Origin: Alphaproteobacteria bacterium | GTDB lineage: Bacteria > Pseudomonadota > Alphaproteobacteria > Rhodobacterales > Rhodobacteraceae | NCBI GenBank assembly: GCA_030425925.1 | Contig: JAUHZO010000025.1 | Location: 1-36,504 of the forward strand | Direction: 5' to 3' | Length of the DNA stretch: 36,504 bases | Shown here: positions 6,922-15,019 of the stretch, piece by piece | Layout of the letters: every line of letters starts with the position of its first letter | Position numbering within the stretch: position 1 is the first letter of the stretch | Translations under genes and position numbers: made by a program | Notes under the pieces: generated by a model | What the model was told of the DNA's origin: nothing | Databases searched by the model: none | Seen by the model: the letters and a program-made list of their open reading frames with translations, nothing else

Positions 6922-7805
6922 CGGGTCATGTCCTTTTGTGCGCCGCTGAAGAATTCCATCACCGCCGCCTGATCCTCGCCGCCAAGGTCCGCGGCCGTCA
7001 GCATGCGGTGGATCTCGGCGCACAGCGCGGTCATGGGCATGGCGGTTCCGGTCCGGCGCGACAGGTCTGCCGCCATGTCCAGATCCTTGACCATGTTGTC
7101 GATCCGTCCGGTGCGGCGGTAATCGCGCGCGACCATCCGCGGCATGTATTCCTGCAAGAGCGCGCTGTCGGCGCGACCGCCCATCAGGGCGACGGGGATC
7201 TTCGTGGCATCGACACCGGCATCCTGTGCCAGCCGGGTCGCCTCGGCCACCGCCAGGAAGCCCAGGCCGCACAGCACCTGGTTGATGATCTTGGTCGTCT
7301 GCCCCGCGCCCGGCCCACCCATATGGGTCATGTTCGAGGCGACGGTCTTCAGCACCTCCTGCGCGCGGGCCACGTCTGCGGCGGCGCCCCCCATCATCAG
7401 GGTCAGCTGGCCGGTCAAGGCCCTGGGGGCACCGCCGGACAGCGGGGCATCGACCCAGGCCAGCCCTTGCCCGGCGGCCTGCCGGGCAAACGCTTGCGTC
7501 GCTTCGGGGTCGATCGACGACATGTCGATGATCAGCGTGCCCGGGGCGGCCCCTTCGCTGATCCCGCCCGTTCCGAAGGCCGCAAGGCGGACGATCCGGG
7601 AGGCATTGAGGCTGGTGATCACGGCGCTGGCGTCTCGGGCCGCCTCGGCGGCGCTGCGTGCACCGACCGCGCCTTTTTCGACCAGTGCCGCAACCCTTTC
7701 GGGATCGAGATCGAAGACGGTCAGACGCGATCCGGTTTCCAGAAGCCGCGTTCCGATGGCACCCCCCATCGCCCCTGCCCCGATCAGGGCAACGTTCTGG
7801 CTCAT
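6918..7805 (-). CDS. NAD(P)-dependent beta-hydroxyacid dehydrogenase (HIBADH family)
   Basis: A 295-aa protein. The N-terminal Rossmann motif GAGAMG is at 9-14, the substrate loop DAPLSGG at 119-125, and the catalytic-region GQTTKIINQ with K172 and N175, followed by the all-helical C-terminal domain (VKDLDMAADLSRRTG). These are diagnostic of the 3-hydroxyisobutyrate, tartronate-semialdehyde and threonate dehydrogenase family, whose members act on short hydroxy acids. Context suggests a sugar-acid substrate, since the next gene upstream is an IdnO homologue and the last gene of this operon is a LacI regulator. The exact substrate cannot be read from sequence. It is the first gene of a three-gene minus-strand unit. 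Confidence 0.88.
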   Translation of the reverse strand: MSQNVALIGAGAMGGAIGTRLLETGSRLTVFDLDPERVAALVEKGAVGARSAAEAARDASAVITSLNASRIVRLAAFGTGGISEGAAPGTLIIDMSSIDPEATQAFARQAAGQGLAWVDAPLSGGAPRALTGQLTLMMGGAAADVARAQEVLKTVASNMTHMGGPGAGQTTKIINQVLCGLGFLAVAEATRLAQDAGVDATKIPVALMGGRADSALLQEYMPRMVARDYRRTGRIDNMVKDLDMAADLSRRTGTAMPMTALCAEIHRMLTAADLGGEDQAAVMEFFSGAQKDMTR

Positions 7806-7977
7806 GTCATCGTCTCCCGGATGTTGCTTTCGGTCCGGCCGATCCCCTCTGGCGAGGGCGGCGCAGCCGGTCTATGCCCCGCGATCTGCCGCCCGGGCAC
7901 GCGGTTGCCGTTGGCCATCCTGACGGTCGTCGCCTTGCGAGGCCGATCGCCGCCGTCGGTGCAGGTCTTACCCCACA

Positions 7978-7996
7978 GGACGGACAAGGCCCGTCC
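7978..7996 (-). terminator. Hairpin downstream of the idnO-like gene
   Basis: GGACGG and CCGTCC pair with a 7-nt loop, 52 nt beyond the idnO-like stop in its direction of transcription. No T-run follows. It lies in a 242-bp gap that otherwise holds no gene I can support and probably includes the promoter of the downstream dehydrogenase operon. Confidence 0.4.
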
Positions 7997-8047
7997 GCCC
8001 GGAAACGTGCCGCATCCGGACACGCCCGAAAGACACGCGCCGCGCAT

Positions 8048-8818
8048 CTAGAGACTTGCCGTGATGCCGCCGTCGACGAACAGCGTGTGCCCGTTGACAA
8101 AGCTGGAGGCCTCGGACGACAGGAAGACCGCCGCGCCGACAAGTTCCTCGACCTGCCCCCAGCGTCCGGCAGGGGTGCGCTTTTCCAGCCAGGCGCTGAA
8201 CTCGGGATCGGCGACAAGGGCGGCGTTCAGCGGCGTGTCGAAATAGCCCGGCGCGATGGCGTTGCATTGCAGCCCGTGCCGGGCCCAGTCCGTCGCCATG
8301 CCCTTGGTCAGGTTCGCCACCGCGCCCTTGGTGGCGGTGTAGGGCGCGATGCCGGGCCGGGCCAGCGCGGTCTGCACGCTGGCGATGTTGATGATCTTGC
8401 CGCGCCCGCGCGCGATCATGTGGCGCGCCACCGCCTGGCCCACATGGAACACCGATGCGATGTTGGTCTGAAGCAGCCGTTCAAAGGCGTCGGCGGGGAA
8501 ATCCTCCAGCGCGGTCCGGTGCTGCATGCCGGCATTGTTGATCAGGATGTCGATGGGCCCGTGTTCGGCCTCGAAGCTGTCTATGGCGGCCCGCACGGCA
8601 TCATGGTCGGTGGCGTCGAACGCCAGGGTTTCGACCTCTGCCCCCTCTGCCGCCAGCGCCTCGGCGGCCTTGGCCAGCTTGCCGGTGTCGCGCCCGTTCA
8701 GCACGAGGCGCGCCCCTGCCCGGGCCAGTCCGCGGGCCAGCGCGAAACCGATCCCCTGCGAGGATCCGGTCACAAGCGCACGCTTTCCTTGCAGGGAAAA
8801 CCGGGTCAGGTCTGGCAT
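8048..8818 (-). CDS. idnO: SDR-family gluconate 5-dehydrogenase (5-ketogluconate reductase), IdnO-like
   Basis: A 256-aa short-chain dehydrogenase. ATG 8818 (MPDLTRFSLQGKRALVTGSS) has GGAGGA 8 nt upstream and is preferred over an in-frame GTG at 8842. Motifs: TGSSQGIG 17-24, NNAG 94-97, S147, Y160-x3-K164. The C-terminal third (NAIAPGYFDTPLNAALV, FSAWLEKRTPAGRWG, ASSFVNGHTLFVDGG) closely follows enterobacterial IdnO, which reduces 5-keto-D-gluconate to D-gluconate. The divergent neighbour is an IdnD homologue, so both steps from L-idonate to gluconate are present. Two TGTTACC operators lie in the shared intergenic region about 60-85 bp upstream, so repression by a LacI-type protein is expected. 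Cytoplasmic. No gluconate kinase is in the window. Confidence 0.88.
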   Translation of the reverse strand: MPDLTRFSLQGKRALVTGSSQGIGFALARGLARAGARLVLNGRDTGKLAKAAEALAAEGAEVETLAFDATDHDAVRAAIDSFEAEHGPIDILINNAGMQHRTALEDFPADAFERLLQTNIASVFHVGQAVARHMIARGRGKIINIASVQTALARPGIAPYTATKGAVANLTKGMATDWARHGLQCNAIAPGYFDTPLNAALVADPEFSAWLEKRTPAGRWGQVEELVGAAVFLSSEASSFVNGHTLFVDGGITASL

Positions 8819-8873
8819 GCTCTCACTCCTCCGTATGGACACCGAGCGGTTGAAACCGCTTGCGGCAAGGGCT

Positions 8874-8887
8874 TGTTACCGATACCA
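8874..8887. promoter_or_regulatory. LacI-type operator A (idnO/idnD intergenic)
   Basis: TGTTACC|GATACCA, an imperfect palindrome. It directly abuts a second site with the same left half, their centres 14 bp apart. It matches the TGTTACC-centred palindromes recognised by GntR/IdnR-type LacI proteins, and three more copies occur at the other LacI/ABC locus in this window. Confidence 0.7.
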
Positions 8888-8901
8888 TGTTACCGGTATC
8901 A
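8888..8901. promoter_or_regulatory. LacI-type operator B (idnO/idnD intergenic)
   Basis: TGTTACC|GGTATCA, with one symmetry mismatch per half (rc of right half TGATACC). It is head-to-tail with operator A. The pair is placed between divergent idnO and idnD, about 88 bp before the idnD start, and could control both promoters at once. Confidence 0.75.
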
Positions 8902-8988
8902 CATATTGTCAACCGGGAATCGCCGCGATGCCACAGCCCGCCATTCTGCAGGCCAGTCCCTTTTGACCCCAGCGCCATGAGGCCCGGA

Positions 8989-10017
8989 ATGAAAGCAATC
9001 GTTGCCCACGCGGCAAAAGACCTGCGGATCGAGACCCGCGACAAGCCCGCGCCGGGACCGGGTCAGGTTCTGGTCCGAATGGAGCGGGGCGGGATCTGCG
9101 GGTCGGACCTGCACTACTACAACCACGGCGGTTTCGGCACCGTGCGCCTGCGCGAGCCGATGATCCTCGGGCACGAGGTCTCGGGCCGGATCGAGGCGCT
9201 GGGCGATGGCGTGGCCACCCTGGCCGAGGGGGATCTGGTTGCCGTATCACCCTCCCGCCCCTGCCATGCCTGCGCCTACTGCGTTGCGGGGCAGCACAAT
9301 CACTGCCTCGACATGCGCTTTTATGGCTCGGCCATGCCGTTTCCCCACATTCAGGGCGCGTTTTGCGACCATGTCGTCGCCGATGTCACGCAATGCGCCA
9401 AGGCGGACGGGCTGACCGCGGGCGAGGCGGCCATGGCCGAACCGCTTTCGGTTGTGCTGCATGCCGCGAAACGGGCCGGAGACCTCATGGGCAGGCGCGT
9501 GCTTGTCACCGGGTGCGGCCCCATCGGGCAGCTTGCCGTGATGGTGGCCCGCGCGGCGGGGGCCTCGCTGATCGTCGCAACCGATGTGGCCCCCTTCACG
9601 CTGGACATGGCGCGCCGTGTCGGGGCGGATCATGTGCACAATGTCGCGGAAGCCCCCGACGCACTGGCGGCCTATGCGGGGGGCAAGGGCAGCTTTGACG
9701 TGTTGTTCGAATGCTCCGGCGTCGCCGCGGCGCTGGCGGGTGCCATCCCGGCCCTGCGCCCGGGCGCGGTGATCATGCAGCTGGGCCTTGGCGGCGACAT
9801 GACGCTGCCCGTGCAGGCGATGACCGCCAAGGAGATCGAGTTGCGCGGATCGTTCCGTTTTCATGCCGAGTTCTTCACCGCGGTCACGATGATGCAGGGC
9901 GGTCGGCTGGACGTCGCGCCGCTGATCACGCAGACCCTGCCGCTGGACGAGGCGGTCAGCGCGTTCGATCTGGCCTCGGACCGCAGTCGGGCCATCAAGG
10001 TCCAGATTCAGTTCTGA
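8989..10017 (+). CDS. idnD: Zinc-dependent L-idonate 5-dehydrogenase, IdnD-like
   Basis: A 342-aa medium-chain dehydrogenase. ATG 8989 is chosen over 8977 because GAGG lies 5-6 nt upstream and the length equals the ~343 aa of E. coli IdnD. Catalytic zinc ligands are C37, H62, E63 and E151; structural zinc C92, C95, C98 and C106; NAD motif GCGPIG 175-180. The runs GGICGSDLHYY, DMRFYGSAMPFPHIQGAF, AEPLSVVLHAA and ELRGSFRFHAEFFTAV are nearly those of IdnD, making L-idonate to 5-ketogluconate the best guess; sorbitol/xylitol dehydrogenases lack several of these. It is divergent from the IdnO-like gene with shared LacI-type operators, and convergent with the lactonase/ABC operon. Cytoplasmic. Confidence 0.9.
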   Translation: MKAIVAHAAKDLRIETRDKPAPGPGQVLVRMERGGICGSDLHYYNHGGFGTVRLREPMILGHEVSGRIEALGDGVATLAEGDLVAVSPSRPCHACAYCVAGQHNHCLDMRFYGSAMPFPHIQGAFCDHVVADVTQCAKADGLTAGEAAMAEPLSVVLHAAKRAGDLMGRRVLVTGCGPIGQLAVMVARAAGASLIVATDVAPFTLDMARRVGADHVHNVAEAPDALAAYAGGKGSFDVLFECSGVAAALAGAIPALRPGAVIMQLGLGGDMTLPVQAMTAKEIELRGSFRFHAEFFTAVTMMQGGRLDVAPLITQTLPLDEAVSAFDLASDRSRAIKVQIQF

Positions 10018-10023
10018 AGCCCT

Positions 10024-10061
10024 GGCCCTGCGTCGCCGCCGCGATGGCCGGGCGCAGGGCC
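10024..10061. terminator. Bidirectional hairpin between idnD and the lactonase gene
   Basis: GGCCCTGCG (10024-10032) pairs perfectly with CGCAGGGCC (10053-10061), a 9-bp GC-rich stem with a 20-nt loop, 7 nt after the idnD stop. It sits between convergent genes, where a shared terminator would be expected, but has no T-tract. Confidence 0.55.
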
Positions 10062-10101
10062 CCGGAGGACGCGGTCAGGACGCGGCGCCCGCTCGGGAAG
10101 C

Positions 10102-11025
10102 TCATACCGGCGACACGCCGTTGACGTTCAGAAACACGGAATAGAGCGAGGTTGTGCCGCAGATGAACAACCGGTTCAGCCTGGCCCCGCCGAAACAGAC
10201 ATTGGCCACCAGTTCCGGGATCAGCACCTTGCCGATCAGCCGCCCGTCCGGGGCATAGCAATGCACGCCATCGGCGGCAGATGTCCAGATGCGCCCGTCG
10301 CGATCCACCCGGAACCCGTCGAACAGGCCATTGCTGCATTCGGCAAAGACCTCTCCTCCGGACAGCGATCCATCATCGTTCACCACGTGGCGGCGGATAT
10401 GTCTGGGGCCGTTTTCATGATGGGTCGCCCCCGTATCGGCAATGTAGAGCAGGCTTTCATCCGGTGAAAACGCAAGGCCGTTCGGCTTGAGGTAGTCGTC
10501 GGCCACGATGCTGATCGTCCCCGAAACATCCACACGATAGACATGGCACGCGCCGATTTCGCTTTCGGCGCGCGCGCCCTCGTAATCCATCAGGATCCCG
10601 TAACTGGGATCGGTGAACCAGACCGATCCGTCGGATTTGACCACGACGTCATTGGGGGAGTTGAGCCGCTTGCCTTCGAAGGACTCCGCCACCACCGAGA
10701 TGGTCCCGTCATGCCCGGTTCGGGTCACGCGCCGGCCCAGATGCTCGCAGGACACCAGCCGCCCCTGCCGGTCCACCGTGTGGCCGTTGGAATTGTTCGA
10801 CGGCTGGCGGAACGTCGACACCGACCCGTCGGTTTCGTCCCAGCGCAGGATCCGGTTGTTGGGGATATCCGACCAGAGCAGGTAGCGCCCGGCCGCGAAC
10901 CAGACCGGGCCCTCGGACCAGCGCGCGCCGGTCCAGAGGCGTTCCACCCGGGCGTGACCGATGAGACAGGCCCTGAAATCGGGCTCGATCACCTCAAAGC
11001 CCGTGCCTTCGATTTCTCCGAACAT
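10102..11025 (-). CDS. SMP-30/gluconolactonase-family lactonase
   Basis: A 307-aa six-bladed beta-propeller enzyme. Start ATG 11025 has AGGAG 6 nt upstream. Family metal and substrate residues are visible: E38 in WSEGPVWF, N122/N125 in RLNSPNDVVV, N182 in KPNGLAFSPDE and D236 in FDGFRVDRDGRIW. Such enzymes hydrolyse aldonolactones to aldonic acids, fitting a position at the end of a sugar-type ABC operon next to idnD. There is no signal peptide, so it acts in the cytoplasm after uptake. Its first 32 nt overlap the 3' end of the cytochrome b561 gene in another frame, so expression of the two is probably coupled. Sugar specificity is unknown. Confidence 0.88.
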   Translation of the reverse strand: MFGEIEGTGFEVIEPDFRACLIGHARVERLWTGARWSEGPVWFAAGRYLLWSDIPNNRILRWDETDGSVSTFRQPSNNSNGHTVDRQGRLVSCEHLGRRVTRTGHDGTISVVAESFEGKRLNSPNDVVVKSDGSVWFTDPSYGILMDYEGARAESEIGACHVYRVDVSGTISIVADDYLKPNGLAFSPDESLLYIADTGATHHENGPRHIRRHVVNDDGSLSGGEVFAECSNGLFDGFRVDRDGRIWTSAADGVHCYAPDGRLIGKVLIPELVANVCFGGARLNRLFICGTTSLYSVFLNVNGVSPV

Positions 11026-11728
11026 GAACGTCTCCTTCGGTCCTTCGACTGATGCCCCACCCGATCGGCTTGCGCCGGTTTCCGGGATGCCCCGGGTCGG
11101 GCCCCCAGATGGCCTGATAGGTGTCGATCGCCCGCCCCTGTCCTTGCAGGATCGCCGCGGCGATCATCAGACCCGCCCACCAGGCCAGGATCGAAATCCA
11201 CATCCAGCGCGGCGCGTTCGCCTCCCACAGACCCGCAAGGATCACGATAGCAGCCAGCACGAGCGCGGCATAGCCAAACAGCTTGTGCACCCATTCGAAC
11301 ATGACGCGCCAGAAGGTCATGTCGTAATGATCGCCGCGGATGCTGCCATCCGGCGCGGGGGCCGTCGGACCGCCTTTTGATCCCCGGAAGATCCCCACGA
11401 GGATCTGAACCCCCATCAGGCAAAGCAGCATGTAGCCAAGGGAACCGTGCAGCCCCGGCCCGTCCGAGACGCCCAGGATCAGCCCCAGTCCGAACAGCGT
11501 CAGCAGTGCAACCGCGCCCTGCCCCATCCAATGCCCGCGCCACCAGGTCTGGTTGTCCAGCTCGCGCGGCCAGTCCTGCCCGGGCATGACCTTGAAATAC
11601 CGGGCGATCAGAACCGCCAGAGGTGACAGCACACCCCAGGCCAGCATCATGGACCGCGCGTGCCAGCTGACCGCAAAGCCGACCTCGTGCGCCTGTGTGG
11701 CGTCTATCGGAGCAAGGACCCAGTCCAT
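10994..11728 (-). CDS. Cytochrome b561-type membrane dihaem protein
   Basis: A 244-aa membrane protein. ATG 11728 shares one base with the stop of the upstream permease gene (TGATG), and the 3' end overlaps the lactonase gene by 32 nt. About five membrane helices carry candidate haem histidines: H23 (SWHARSMMLAWG), H66 (RGHWMGQGAV), H94 (LHGSLGYMLL) and H148 (WVHKLFGYAA). The H-G-x-L-G-Y and H-x-x-x-G-Y pattern resembles eukaryote-type b561 and DOMON-associated cytochromes rather than the bacterial YceJ type. The C-terminal ~30 residues are basic and less convincing. Placement between a sugar permease and a lactonase is odd for an ABC operon and suggests membrane-linked redox chemistry on the imported compound. 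Confidence 0.75.
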   Translation of the reverse strand: MDWVLAPIDATQAHEVGFAVSWHARSMMLAWGVLSPLAVLIARYFKVMPGQDWPRELDNQTWWRGHWMGQGAVALLTLFGLGLILGVSDGPGLHGSLGYMLLCLMGVQILVGIFRGSKGGPTAPAPDGSIRGDHYDMTFWRVMFEWVHKLFGYAALVLAAIVILAGLWEANAPRWMWISILAWWAGLMIAAAILQGQGRAIDTYQAIWGPDPGHPGNRRKPIGWGISRRTEGDVHVRRNRRHGL

Positions 11729-12660
11729 CAGCCCTTGACCGCTCCCGCGGTCATGCCGGTGATGATCTGGCGCGAAGCAAAGAGCGTGAAGATGATCGGC
11801 GGAATGGCCAGCAGCATACCGGTGGCAAAGATCGTTCCCAGCCCGTCGAACTCGCTTGCATTGTTCACGATCAGGATCGGCACCGTCATCGTGTCCCGGT
11901 CTGCCAGCGCCGAGGCCAGCAGGTATTCGTTCCAGGCGATGCGGAAGGTAAAGATCGCCGCCGCGGCAAGGCCCGGCTTGATCAGCGGCAGGACCACGAT
12001 GAAGAAGGTCTGGAACGGCCCGGCCCCGTCGACCCGCGCCGCCTCTTCCAGCGACCGCGGCACCTGCACGATGAAACTTTTCAGGATCCAGATCACGAAG
12101 GGCAGGTTCATCGCCACGTAGATCAGGATGATGCCCGAATGCGTGCCCGCAAGACAGACATCGCCACGTCCGCCAAACGTGTCGCGGATCAGGGCAACCA
12201 GCCCGTAATCCTTGTCGAGGCAGAAGGCATTGTTCCAAAGCCCGAAGACCGGCACCAGCAGCACGGCGGGCGGGATCATCCGCACTGCCAGCGTGGACAG
12301 CGACAGGCTGCCCCGCCCCATGAAGCGGAAGCGCACCAGCGCATAGGCCGCCATGCAGCCGAAAAGCAGCGTCAACGCGGTCGAGACCAGCGCGATGATG
12401 ATCGAATTGACAAAGGCACCGCCAAACCGGATCTGGCAGAACCGCAGGTGATCGGGCTTGTACCACAGAACGTCGCAAAGCGCGGTTTCGTAGTTCTGGA
12501 TCGTGGGCATGAATAGCAGCCCGCCGACGCCGCTGGTGATGTCCACGTCGAGTTTGAACGAGTTGGCCAGCAGCAGGACAACCGGCCCCACGGCAATGAA
12601 GATCAAAAGCGCGATCAGCGCGAACCACGCCGGGTTCTGGCGGTCACGGGATGTGCTCAT
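11728..12660 (-). CDS. ABC sugar permease (CUT1, MalG-like)
   Basis: A 310-aa inner-membrane permease with six predicted helices. The EAA loop lies near 205-224 (LEEAARVDGAGPFQTFFIVV) and ends in LPLIKPG, which docks on the ATPase. The N-terminal helix starts around WFALIALLIFIAVGPVVLLL, and a large periplasmic loop (~40-80) follows, as usual for MalG-like subunits. It starts 4 nt after the MalF-like gene ends and its stop overlaps the cytochrome b561 start by one base, so it is in the middle of the operon. It partners with the MalF-like protein to form the channel. Confidence 0.92.
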   Translation of the reverse strand: MSTSRDRQNPAWFALIALLIFIAVGPVVLLLANSFKLDVDITSGVGGLLFMPTIQNYETALCDVLWYKPDHLRFCQIRFGGAFVNSIIIALVSTALTLLFGCMAAYALVRFRFMGRGSLSLSTLAVRMIPPAVLLVPVFGLWNNAFCLDKDYGLVALIRDTFGGRGDVCLAGTHSGIILIYVAMNLPFVIWILKSFIVQVPRSLEEAARVDGAGPFQTFFIVVLPLIKPGLAAAAIFTFRIAWNEYLLASALADRDTMTVPILIVNNASEFDGLGTIFATGMLLAIPPIIFTLFASRQIITGMTAGAVKG

Positions 12661-12664
12661 GGCG

Positions 12665-13576
12665 CTATTCCTCTTCTTCCGCTGCCGGCCTCAGGCGCTG
12701 TGCGCGGGCGTCCTGCCACCGGGTGAAGGCGAACATGCCCAGGGTCAGCAGCATCAGCAGCATCAACAGGTAATTCGACATCGCGGCCGCCTCGCCCAGT
12801 TCGCGGAACTCGCGCGCGGTGCGCGCAATGCGCAGGGCGAGGATCTCGGTCGACAGGCCAGGCCCGCCTCCGGTCAGCACCAGAATGACCTCCAGCACCT
12901 TGAACGCGTCGATCAGGCGCAGCAGCATGGTGACGATCAGCACCGGCATCATCAAGGGCAGCTTGATGAACCAGATCTGCTGCCAGGCCGTCGCCCCGTC
13001 GATGCGCGCCGCCTCCAGCGCAGAGCGCGGCAGCGACTGGAGCGCGGCCAGCGACAGGATGAAAATGAACGGCGTCCATTGCCAGGTGTCGGCAATGATG
13101 ACGCTCAGCAAGGGGTTCTGACCCAGCCAGTCGACCCTTGGCAGGCCGATGCTTTCGAGAAACCGGTTGAAAGTGCCGTAGGTGGCGTGAAACATGTAGC
13201 GCCACACAAGGCCGACCACGACGGGCGCGATCATCATCGGCAGGATGAACAGCGTGCGCAGCACCGACATGCCCCGGATGTTGCGATCGAGCAGCAAGGC
13301 CAACCCGACGCCCAGCACCATCTCGACGCTCACGACCGTGAAGGCAAAGACCAGCGTCACCCGGAAACTCTCGTGAAACGCGGCATCGCCCAGCAGCTTG
13401 ATGTAATTGGCCAGACCGACGAATTCGGTTTCCGACAGGCTCTGGCTCGGGTCCCAGTCGCGGAAGCTGCCCCAGACCATGTAGGCGATCGGGTAAAACA
13501 GCGCGAGGATCATGACCAGCGCAGCAGGCGCAATGAACATGTAGGGCGTCATGCGGTTCAGGCTGTGTCGGGTCAT
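12665..13576 (-). CDS. ABC sugar permease (CUT1, MalF-like)
   Basis: A 303-aa permease. ATG 13576 (MTRHSLNRMTPYMFIAPAAL) has AAGGA 8 nt upstream. It is preferred to a longer frame beginning near 13618, which would run into the intergenic hairpin region. It has six membrane helices and an EAA loop at ~188-207 (LEAARIDGATAWQQIWFIKL) followed by PLMMPVL. Lys/Asp and acidic residues end the protein (AEEEE). It forms the channel with the MalG-like partner encoded 4 nt downstream. A strong hairpin separates it from the solute-binding protein gene upstream, consistent with lower expression of the permeases. Confidence 0.92.
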   Translation of the reverse strand: MTRHSLNRMTPYMFIAPAALVMILALFYPIAYMVWGSFRDWDPSQSLSETEFVGLANYIKLLGDAAFHESFRVTLVFAFTVVSVEMVLGVGLALLLDRNIRGMSVLRTLFILPMMIAPVVVGLVWRYMFHATYGTFNRFLESIGLPRVDWLGQNPLLSVIIADTWQWTPFIFILSLAALQSLPRSALEAARIDGATAWQQIWFIKLPLMMPVLIVTMLLRLIDAFKVLEVILVLTGGGPGLSTEILALRIARTAREFRELGEAAAMSNYLLMLLMLLTLGMFAFTRWQDARAQRLRPAAEEEE

Positions 13577-13634
13577 GCGTGCTGTCCTTGAAAGGCCTGG
13601 AAAGCGACCTCCGGGCACAAGGGCCGAAGGTCAC

Positions 13635-13672
13635 GAAGGCGGCCCGCAAGAACACACGCGCGGGCCGCCTTC
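13635..13672 (-). terminator. 13-bp-stem hairpin between binding-protein and permease genes
   Basis: GAAGGCGGCCCGC (13635-13647) is perfectly complementary to 13660-13672, with a 12-nt loop, starting 8 nt after the solute-binding-protein stop. There is no T-run. Such intercistronic hairpins in ABC operons commonly stabilise the upstream binding-protein mRNA or attenuate read-through; that role here is inferred. Confidence 0.7.
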
Positions 13673-13679
13673 TTCCGGC

Positions 13680-14999
13680 TTATTGCCAGATGTAATACCC
13701 TTCCTGTTCCATCAGGGCGCGGCTGCGCTCGGCAATGCCGTCCAGCGCCGTCTGGATGTCCAGCCCTTCGGTCAGAACCTGGCTCATGGTCGTGCCGATA
13801 TCGGCGTTGATCTTGCCCCAGGCGGGAATGATCGGGTGCCAGTCGGGATCGGCAAATTCCAGCGCCTCGCCAAAGGTTGCGGACCAGGGGTATTTCTCGT
13901 TCAGGGCGGCATCCTGATAGGTCGAGAAGCGCGAGGGGTTGCCGCCGGCCATGGCAACCGCCAGATCCCCCTTCTTCGAGGTCAGCCACTGCATCAGCAG
14001 AAAGGCGGCTTCCTTGTGTTCGGCATTGGCCGGAATGCCAAGACCGAAGCCGCCGGTCTGGCTTGCCCGCTGGACACCCATCGGGTGCATCGCATAGCCG
14101 ACCTTGCCGACAACGGTGCTTCTGGACGGGTCCCGGAAATTGGCCGCAAAGGCGATCGAGTCGAGATACATCGCCGCCTGCCCCTGTGCAAAGGCGTTTG
14201 CGGCTTCCGCCGGACCGAAGGCGCTGGACCCTTCAGGGCCGCAATCGACGATGGTCTTGAGCGCCTCGGCAGCCTCGACGCCGGCGGCGTTGTTGATCGT
14301 GGGGTTCCACAGATCGTCGAACACCCGCCCGCCCAGCGGCGCAAGATGCAGCAGGAACGCATGGCTTGCCTGGTGGCCCGAGGCCGCGCGCGAGGCGACA
14401 CCGCCCATGCCCGGCTCCAGTTCAGGGATCCGGCAGGCCAGATCCAGGAAAGCGTCATAGGTTTCAGGCGCTTCAAGGCCGTGCTTGTCAAAGATGTCGG
14501 CCCGGTAGAACAGGACCGAGGTTTCAGAGCCGAAGGGCAGCCCGTACAGCGATCCGGTCGGCCCGGGCAGATAGCCCTTGTGCCCCCCCGCGACACCGAT
14601 GTTCGGGACATAGCCGTCGATCAGGTCTTCGGCATCGTAGGCCGGATCGGACAGGCGCGGGTTCATGAAGTATTTGGCCAGGTTTTCAAGCTGGTCGGCA
14701 TAGACGTAATCGGCCTTGGAAAACACCACATAGGCGATCAGGTCATAGGCACCTTCGTCCAGCGCCAGTTCCAGCGTCTGACGTTCGCGCATGTCGAGAT
14801 AGGGCAGCATGTCCACCTCGACCTCGATCCCGGTCTCGGCGGTGAACTGCGGCAGCACCTCCATCACCGCGTTGTAATGCGGGTGCGACGGGAAGTTCAC
14901 GATCAGCGTCGTGCCCTCGTAGGCTTCGTACGGATTGGCAAGCGCGCTGCACGCCAGAAGCGACGCGACAGCCGCCGCCCTCAAGGTCTTCATGTGCAT
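13680..14999 (-). CDS. ABC transporter extracellular sugar-binding protein (family 1)
   Basis: A 439-aa periplasmic receptor. ATG 14999 lies 5 nt after GGGAGG. The N-terminus MHMKTLRAAAVASLLACSAL is a signal peptide with cleavage expected after ALA (before NPYEAYEG). A lipoprotein cut at LLAC is possible but less typical. The mature part shows the MalE-like fold: TTLIVNFPSHPHYNAVMEVL near the start, GLPFGSETSVLFYRADIFDK, and the QTGGFGLGIPANAEHKEAAF loop with the final ALMEQEGYYIWQ. It captures the substrate for the two CUT1 permeases. The gene is second in the operon after the ATPase (20-nt gap), and a hairpin follows. Confidence 0.92.
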   Translation of the reverse strand: MHMKTLRAAAVASLLACSALANPYEAYEGTTLIVNFPSHPHYNAVMEVLPQFTAETGIEVEVDMLPYLDMRERQTLELALDEGAYDLIAYVVFSKADYVYADQLENLAKYFMNPRLSDPAYDAEDLIDGYVPNIGVAGGHKGYLPGPTGSLYGLPFGSETSVLFYRADIFDKHGLEAPETYDAFLDLACRIPELEPGMGGVASRAASGHQASHAFLLHLAPLGGRVFDDLWNPTINNAAGVEAAEALKTIVDCGPEGSSAFGPAEAANAFAQGQAAMYLDSIAFAANFRDPSRSTVVGKVGYAMHPMGVQRASQTGGFGLGIPANAEHKEAAFLLMQWLTSKKGDLAVAMAGGNPSRFSTYQDAALNEKYPWSATFGEALEFADPDWHPIIPAWGKINADIGTTMSQVLTEGLDIQTALDGIAERSRALMEQEGYYIWQ

Positions 15000-15019
15000 G
15001 GTTTCCTCCCTTTGCATCG

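Noticed and set aside
5341-6972. 543-codon plus-strand frame over the first LacI gene
   Set aside because: Antisense shadow of the LacI and barrel-protein genes, with low-complexity Arg/His-rich translation.
7802-8047. Possible 81-aa gene between the dehydrogenase and idnO-like genes
   Set aside because: The translation (MRGACLSGVSGCGTFPGGRA...) has no family features or good ribosome site, and a hairpin lies inside it.
10994-12628. 544-codon frame suggesting a fusion of the cytochrome b561 with the permease
   Set aside because: The upstream part is only the alternate frame of the MalG-like gene. The real permease ends at 11728, sharing one base with the b561 start.
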